Part shown: positions 59,772-64,000 of the stretch, in pieces
Numbering within the stretch: position 1 is the stretch's first letter
How the letters are laid out: every line of letters begins with the position of its first letter
NCBI GenBank assembly: GCA_031370625.1
Contig: JANMQR010000335.1
Location: 10,588-74,587, forward strand
Reading direction: 5' to 3'
DNA from: UKL13-2 sp031370625
GTDB taxonomy: Bacteria; Pseudomonadota; Gammaproteobacteria; Burkholderiales; Usitatibacteraceae
Length of the DNA: 64,000 nt
Notes under the pieces: generated by a model
The model's input: the letters and a program-made list of their open reading frames with translations, nothing else
Told to the model about the DNA's origin: nothing
The model's database searches: none
Program-made: the position numbers and the translations under genes

Positions 59772-61202
59772 CTAAGTCGCTTTTGGCGGGGATTTAGCGG
59801 CACGCGCGATTTTAGTGTCTCCGGGTGCGGCCGCCTTCTCAAACAAGGCGTAATAGAAACCGTCGTGATGTTCATTGGGGAGAAGTTGGCCGTGTTCCAA
59901 AGCGGGCGTGACGACATTATTTGATACATTATTTTCGGCTGTCGCGGTACTTGCAGCGCGCCCATGTGTTGTTGATCCGTCGCCAGGTGGCTCAACCGAT
60001 GCAACCAATGCCGCAATATCAATAGCTCGGGCGTCGGGTGTGGCGTTTAAAAACTGGGCCGCAATATCTTGATTTTCTGCCCGGAATACTGAGCATGTTA
60101 CATACAGCAATCTACCACCAACGCCGAGGCAATTCCAGAGTGAGTCGAGCAAACGCGCCTGTTGCCGCGCGAAACTGCCCAAATCGGTCTCACGCCGGAG
60201 CCACTTGATGTCCGGATGCCGACGCGTGACGCCGGAGCCGGAACAAGGCACGTCGACCAAAATACGATCAAACGGTTTTTTGTCCCACCACGTATCGAGC
60301 TCGGCTGCATTGGCGTTTTTCAATGTTGCTTTAAATTTCAAACGATCCAGATTTTCCTGCACCCGCTTCAGGCGGTGTTTATCGCTGTCCAGCGCGGTCA
60401 GATCGACCTTTGCGAGCTCTAAAATGTGCCCCGCCTTGCCACCGGGTGCGGCGCAGGCGTCCAACACGCGCATGCCATCTTTAAGGCCCAACAAATGGGC
60501 TGCGCGCTGAGCGCCCTCATCCTGCACCGACACCAGGCCATCACGAAAGCCCGGTAGTTCGTGCACAGAAACAGGTTTGGTGAGCTCAATAGCCATGCCA
60601 CCACGCGCCTCAGCTGACATGCCAATCGCCGCTAGCTTCGCCAAATATTCAACGACTGTACCGCGTCTTACATTCACGCGCAGACCCATCGGCGGATGAT
60701 CTGCCGCCGACAGCAGCACATCGTCCCAATGATCTGGCATTTCGCGCTTGAGGCGCTCGGTCCACCAGCGTGGAAAATCGTAAAGTGCCAGATCCGTCTT
60801 GAATCGCTCGCGGCTAAATTTTTCAGGGGTGCGCAAATAGTTGCGCAATACCGCATTCACCAGCGGTTTCGCGCGCGGAAATCCGAGCGTTTCTGTCGCA
60901 GTGACCGCATGATCCACAATCGCGTGATCGCTTGCTTTGGAAAACTGCAATTGCGCCAACGCGACCAGTAGCAAATGGCGCACCGGGGCATCGTTGACTG
61001 GTGTCGACAGCAGCAGTTCCAGTTGCGACGAAATGAGACCGTAATGGCGCAGCGTGTCGAATGAAATCGAGTGAACAGCAGCACGCTCATTCACGGTAAG
61101 CGGCTTTTTTGGCGTGCTGATGGTATCGAGCACGCGGTCGAGATTTTTACCACCGAGCACCAGCCCGACTACTTCTGCGCTGGCTACTTGAATTGAAATC
61201 AC
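59772..61202 (-). CDS. rsmB: 16S rRNA (cytosine-967-C5)-methyltransferase
   Basis: 476 residues from a GTG overlapping the fmt stop (GTGA). N-terminal NusB-like domain (about 1-140), then a Rossmann methyltransferase: VLDACAAPGGKAGHILELA, the catalytic VDVPCSGSGVTRRHPD and second Cys in LLYVTCSVFRAEN. Methylates C967 of 16S rRNA. A stretch of about 40 extra residues (TDARAIDIAALVASVEPPGD and on, about 390-430) precedes the closing HHDGFYYALFEK. Part of the fmt-rsmB-DUF4390-ntrYX unit. Confidence 0.95.
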   Translation of the reverse strand: MISIQVASAEVVGLVLGGKNLDRVLDTISTPKKPLTVNERAAVHSISFDTLRHYGLISSQLELLLSTPVNDAPVRHLLLVALAQLQFSKASDHAIVDHAVTATETLGFPRAKPLVNAVLRNYLRTPEKFSRERFKTDLALYDFPRWWTERLKREMPDHWDDVLLSAADHPPMGLRVNVRRGTVVEYLAKLAAIGMSAEARGGMAIELTKPVSVHELPGFRDGLVSVQDEGAQRAAHLLGLKDGMRVLDACAAPGGKAGHILELAKVDLTALDSDKHRLKRVQENLDRLKFKATLKNANAAELDTWWDKKPFDRILVDVPCSGSGVTRRHPDIKWLRRETDLGSFARQQARLLDSLWNCLGVGGRLLYVTCSVFRAENQDIAAQFLNATPDARAIDIAALVASVEPPGDGSTTHGRAASTATAENNVSNNVVTPALEHGQLLPNEHHDGFYYALFEKAAAPGDTKIARAAKSPPKAT

Positions 61203-62143
61203 GTGAGGATATCTCCGACTTTTAAATTGAAATGCGAGCTTGCGCGTAAATAATCAGTTATCGCCAGCCGTTTTCCGCCCGGTTTTTGGATCGTTTGTAT
61301 TGACAGTAAATCGCGCCCGCAACCCACCAGCAACGACTGCGGTGTTATTTCTACGATGCTGCCTGATGGTGCGTTCACAGGACTTTTTATTACTGCGGCC
61401 CGCCAGATTTTCAAGCTCGATTTCTCGTCGCCGTTGCCAATCGTCACCTCGCAGCCTGGAAACGGATCGAACGCACGAAGCTTGCGCTCAATCACGTCTG
61501 CGGGCAACGAAAAATCAATTTTGCTCTCAGACTTTTCAATTTTTTTTGCATAAGTCATGCCCTCGGCAGGTTGGGGGCGCGGAATCAGCTTTGGAAGTTG
61601 CGCAAGCGCTTCCACAATCGCGCTTGCACCCAGCGCGGAAAGTTTGGCGAACAAGGTTGCACTGGTTTCGTCGAGCGCAATTGGCAATCGTTTTTCGAGC
61701 AGTACGTCGCCTGTGTCCAAGCCCGCGTCCATTCGCATGATCGCAATACCGGTTTCAGTATCACCAGCTTCAATCGCGCGCTGTACGGGCGCTGCACCAC
61801 GCCAACGCGGCAGCAGTGAGCCATGAATATTGAGACAGCCGTGAACGGGAATATCAAGCACAACCTGTGGCAGGATCAGCCCATAAGCCGCAACAACCAT
61901 CACCTCTGCACCCACTGATCTCAGCATCGCCTGAACCTCAGCGTTTTTTAAGCTGGGCGGCTTCTCGATTCTCAAACCCAATTTTGTTGCCGCCGCCGCC
62001 GTTGCACTCGGCAATAATTTCATGCCGCGACCCGCCTGTCGATCAGGCTGGGTCAGTACCAGCACGACATCATGCCCCGCTGCGTGAAGAGCAGTCAGCG
62101 CTTCCGCTGCAAATGGCGGCGTTCCGGCAAAAATAAGTCGCAT
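61199..62143 (-). CDS. fmt: Methionyl-tRNA formyltransferase
   Basis: 314 residues from ATG 62143. MRLIFAGTPPFAAEAL, the formyl-folate site NIHGSLLPRWRGAAPVQRAIEAGD (Asn, His and Asp catalytic set with MRMDAGLDTGDVL) and a C-terminal OB-type domain (IERKLRAFDPFPGCEV) are all present. Formylates initiator Met-tRNA. Usually follows def; here a strong terminator at 62172-62203 separates them, so fmt heads its own transcript with rsmB. Confidence 0.96.
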   Translation of the reverse strand: MRLIFAGTPPFAAEALTALHAAGHDVVLVLTQPDRQAGRGMKLLPSATAAAATKLGLRIEKPPSLKNAEVQAMLRSVGAEVMVVAAYGLILPQVVLDIPVHGCLNIHGSLLPRWRGAAPVQRAIEAGDTETGIAIMRMDAGLDTGDVLLEKRLPIALDETSATLFAKLSALGASAIVEALAQLPKLIPRPQPAEGMTYAKKIEKSESKIDFSLPADVIERKLRAFDPFPGCEVTIGNGDEKSSLKIWRAAVIKSPVNAPSGSIVEITPQSLLVGCGRDLLSIQTIQKPGGKRLAITDYLRASSHFNLKVGDILT

Positions 62144-62171
62144 AGCGCGTGGCTTGAAGGTTTTACAGCAG

Positions 62172-62203
62172 AAAAAATGCAAACGCCGGCGATGATGCCG
62201 GCG
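62172..62203 (-). terminator. Intrinsic terminator of def
   Basis: Stem CGCCGGC (62184-62190) / GCCGGCG (62197-62203), with a T-run on the minus strand (A-run 62172-62177). It lies between the def stop (62274) and the fmt start (62143) and would end the def transcript. Confidence 0.75.
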
Positions 62204-62273
62204 CGTGTGCGGAAGCGGGTATTAAAGATTAATTGAAGCTTTTATACCCGAAAATACCTTCGTAATGATGTCA

Positions 62274-62828
62274 CTAGGCGCGAACCGAGGCCACGCGACG
62301 ACGCGGCGCAGCCATATCCATTTCGCGCTCCAGCTCGCGCTGACGTTTCACCAATTTGTTCTTGATCCGGTTCGCTTTAAGCGGCGACAAATATTCGACA
62401 AAAACGTGACCGTCGAGATGGTCAATTTCGTGCTGAATACAGACCGCGAGCAAGCCCGACGCGTTAATCGTGAAGCGCTGACCTTCGCGATCTAGGGCAG
62501 TAACCATCACCGTTTCGGCGCGTTCTACCTTGTCGTAGAAGCCAGGCACCGAGAGGCAGCCCTCTTCATTAATGGCAGTGCCTTCTTTTTTGATGATTTC
62601 CGGGTTAATAAACACACGGAGCTGATTTTTCTCTTCAGAAATATCAAGCACCATAATGCGCTTAAGCTCGCCTACTTGCGTAGCGGCAAGGCCAATTCCT
62701 GGCGCTTCGTACATGGTTTCAGCCATGTCGTCGACCAGCTTTTTGACCTTGTTATCGATAATTTTCACTACCTCCGCCGTACGGTGAAGGAGGGGATCGG
62801 GGAATGTTAGAACGTCCAGAATGGCCAT
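62274..62828 (-). CDS. def: Peptide deformylase
   Basis: 184 residues from ATG 62828; upstream codons in the same frame are not family-like. All three deformylase motifs: GIGLAATQVG, EEGCLSVPGF (metal Cys) and the metal-binding CIQHEIDHLDG. Removes formyl from nascent Met using Fe2+. Divergent from the LysM gene with a 236-bp shared control region. The C-terminal basic tail (RRRVASVRA) is longer than the E. coli enzyme by a few residues. Confidence 0.96.
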   Translation of the reverse strand: MAILDVLTFPDPLLHRTAEVVKIIDNKVKKLVDDMAETMYEAPGIGLAATQVGELKRIMVLDISEEKNQLRVFINPEIIKKEGTAINEEGCLSVPGFYDKVERAETVMVTALDREGQRFTINASGLLAVCIQHEIDHLDGHVFVEYLSPLKANRIKNKLVKRQRELEREMDMAAPRRRVASVRA

Positions 62829-63064
62829 AATTGCTTGCGAATTGAATAAATTAAGTGCAGAATCTTCAGAGAATACTTTAACTTTGAGGCGTATCACTAG
62901 GTTCCAAGTCTAGTGGAAGTCGTCGAAACTAGCAAATCCGCGAGCAAACCTGATAATAATCCTGCGGGCACTTTAGGGGCTTAAGTGACGGTAGCAAGTT
63001 GCAGATGTTGTAACTGCTGCCCCACGCATTCCTTATTGAGTCGCCGTATAGAGCGAGACCGGCC

Positions 63065-64000
63065 ATGAAAAATACCAAGACCCTTCTCTTAGTCCTAACA
63101 TTTGCGGGATTCGTTCCCCAAACTGTTTTAGGGCAAGCTGTTCCTTCCGCTGCGGCGGAATCCAAGGCGGCCACCAAAGCTGCGGCACCTGCCCCGGCAG
63201 CGGCACCCGTGGTGGAAGCAATGCCTGCACCGAGCGCGAAAACCGCTTCTGCACCGGTTAAACGCGCTTCTACACGCCCAACCAAGCGCCCGCTAGCAAT
63301 TGCTGACAACGCGCCCAACAGCTACACGGTGGTTAAAGGCGATACGCTCTGGGGCATTTCCGGCAAATTTTTGAAGGAGCCATGGCGCTGGCCCGAAATC
63401 TGGAACATGAATCGCAGCCAGATCAAAGACCCGCATTGGATTTATCCGGGCGACGTAATCACGCTGACCTATGATGCTGACGGAAACCCGCGTTTATCGA
63501 TCGGCGCGAATAGTACTGGCGGCACGGTAAAACTATCACCGCAGATTCGCTCAACTAAACTTGCGCAGGCCATCCCGTCGATCCCGGAAAAAGTCATTGG
63601 CCCATTTTTAACTGTTCCACTGGTCATTGACGAGGGCGCATTGCAAGACGCGCCACGCATTGTCGCCACCGAAGACGAACGCGTCATTGTTGGTGCCGGT
63701 AACCGTGCTTACGCTGCCGGTATTCGTGAAGAGCAAGGCCTGAAATGGCAAGTATTTCGTCCCGGCAAAGCATTAAAAGACCCTGCCACGCAAGAAATCC
63801 TGGGCTATGAAGCTGTTTACCTCGGCGACGCTCGCGTCAGCCGCTTCGGCAGAACAGCTGAAGTTGAAGGCGCGACGATTCCTGAAGGCACATCCATCGA
63901 GATCATCAAATCCACGCAGGAAATCGGTCGTGGTGATCGTTTAACGCCGACCGTTGAAGCGCCGGTTCCTTCATACAGCCCACGCAGCCCTGACAAGCAG
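63065..64000 (+). CDS. LysM-domain exported protein (3' end outside window)
   Basis: An open frame from ATG 63065 runs off the window (312 codons seen). A signal peptide ends near VLGQAV (about 24). A Pro/Ala-rich linker leads to one LysM: SYTVVKGDTLWGISGKFLKE (about 81-100) with PWRWPEIWNMNRSQIKDPHWIYPGDVITL. This is the betaproteobacterial LysM family found divergent from def and upstream of dprA. LysM binds peptidoglycan; the protein is probably periplasmic. The remainder (SIGANSTGGTVKLSPQIRSTKL and on) is the family's conserved unknown region. Confidence 0.9.
   Translation, partial: MKNTKTLLLVLTFAGFVPQTVLGQAVPSAAAESKAATKAAAPAPAAAPVVEAMPAPSAKTASAPVKRASTRPTKRPLAIADNAPNSYTVVKGDTLWGISGKFLKEPWRWPEIWNMNRSQIKDPHWIYPGDVITLTYDADGNPRLSIGANSTGGTVKLSPQIRSTKLAQAIPSIPEKVIGPFLTVPLVIDEGALQDAPRIVATEDERVIVGAGNRAYAAGIREEQGLKWQVFRPGKALKDPATQEILGYEAVYLGDARVSRFGRTAEVEGATIPEGTSIEIIKSTQEIGRGDRLTPTVEAPVPSYSPRSPDKQ

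Noticed and set aside
1..64000. CRISPR arrays, tRNAs, rRNAs, insertion sequences or prophage
   Set aside because: No regularly spaced repeats, T-loop-like GTTCRA motifs in cloverleaf context, transposase or phage genes were seen; the seven palindromes are too variable and distant to be CRISPR.

Overview
The window reads as a chromosomal segment of a betaproteobacterium, with Burkholderiales-like gene order; genus not determinable by eye. Three blocks carry the signal: petA-petB-petC followed by sspA and sspB with mscL and a Do-type protease alongside; ntrY-ntrX behind a DUF4390 gene and rsmB; and fmt and def divergent from a LysM protein. Base composition is moderate to slightly GC-rich and fairly even. 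No rRNA, tRNA, insertion sequence, phage gene or CRISPR array was seen. Both ends are open: a TPR protein runs in from the left and a LysM protein runs off the right.

Layout. 0-12.5 kb: TPR/transglutaminase-like lipoprotein, a ZnuD-like TonB receptor with a DUF2946-type partner, a zinc-ribbon/PH protein, tex, and a patch of accessory and decaying genes (DUF4238, a frameshifted VOC gene, a phosphatase-like protein, a gene remnant, a serine hydrolase, a phytase-type esterase). 12.5-19.6 kb: a CoA-transferase, HMG-CoA-lyase-like enzyme and NitT/TauT-type ABC importer, interleaved with AbrB-Doc and AbrB-VapC toxin-antitoxin pairs that overlap the metabolic genes. 19.7-23 kb: a polyamine locus (speD, speE, DUF1190 lipoprotein, glutathionylspermidine-synthase-like ATP-grasp enzyme, DUF350 membrane protein). 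23-33 kb: transketolase and assorted accessory genes, including an alpha/beta hydrolase with an internal deletion.

33.3-46.3 kb is the most interesting part. Four adjacent transcription units hold two radical SAM enzymes (one ArsS-like), a membrane rhodanese, two DUF547 proteins, a MauE/DoxX-type membrane protein, a chalcone-isomerase-like protein, a patatin, a TVP38 membrane domain fused to a mercuric-reductase-like flavoprotein, a GT2 and a GT-C glycosyltransferase, an outer-membrane barrel and an exported CxxC protein. No arsM is present. I read this as one pathway that builds and exports a radical-SAM-modified glycoconjugate or lipid; the product is unknown. An AraC-type regulator sits at its edge.

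46.5-64 kb is mostly housekeeping: a DegS-like protease, mscL, cytochrome bc1, sspAB, a CBS protein, an orphan parB, ntrYX, DUF4390, rsmB, fmt, def and a LysM protein. Its oddities are an NtrX whose AAA+ domain has lost the catalytic motifs, and six 11-bp tandem repeats between ntrY and ntrX. A family of about 60-75 bp imperfect palindromes (seven intergenic copies) is scattered through the window, mostly between convergent genes, and looks like a lineage-specific REP/terminator-type element.
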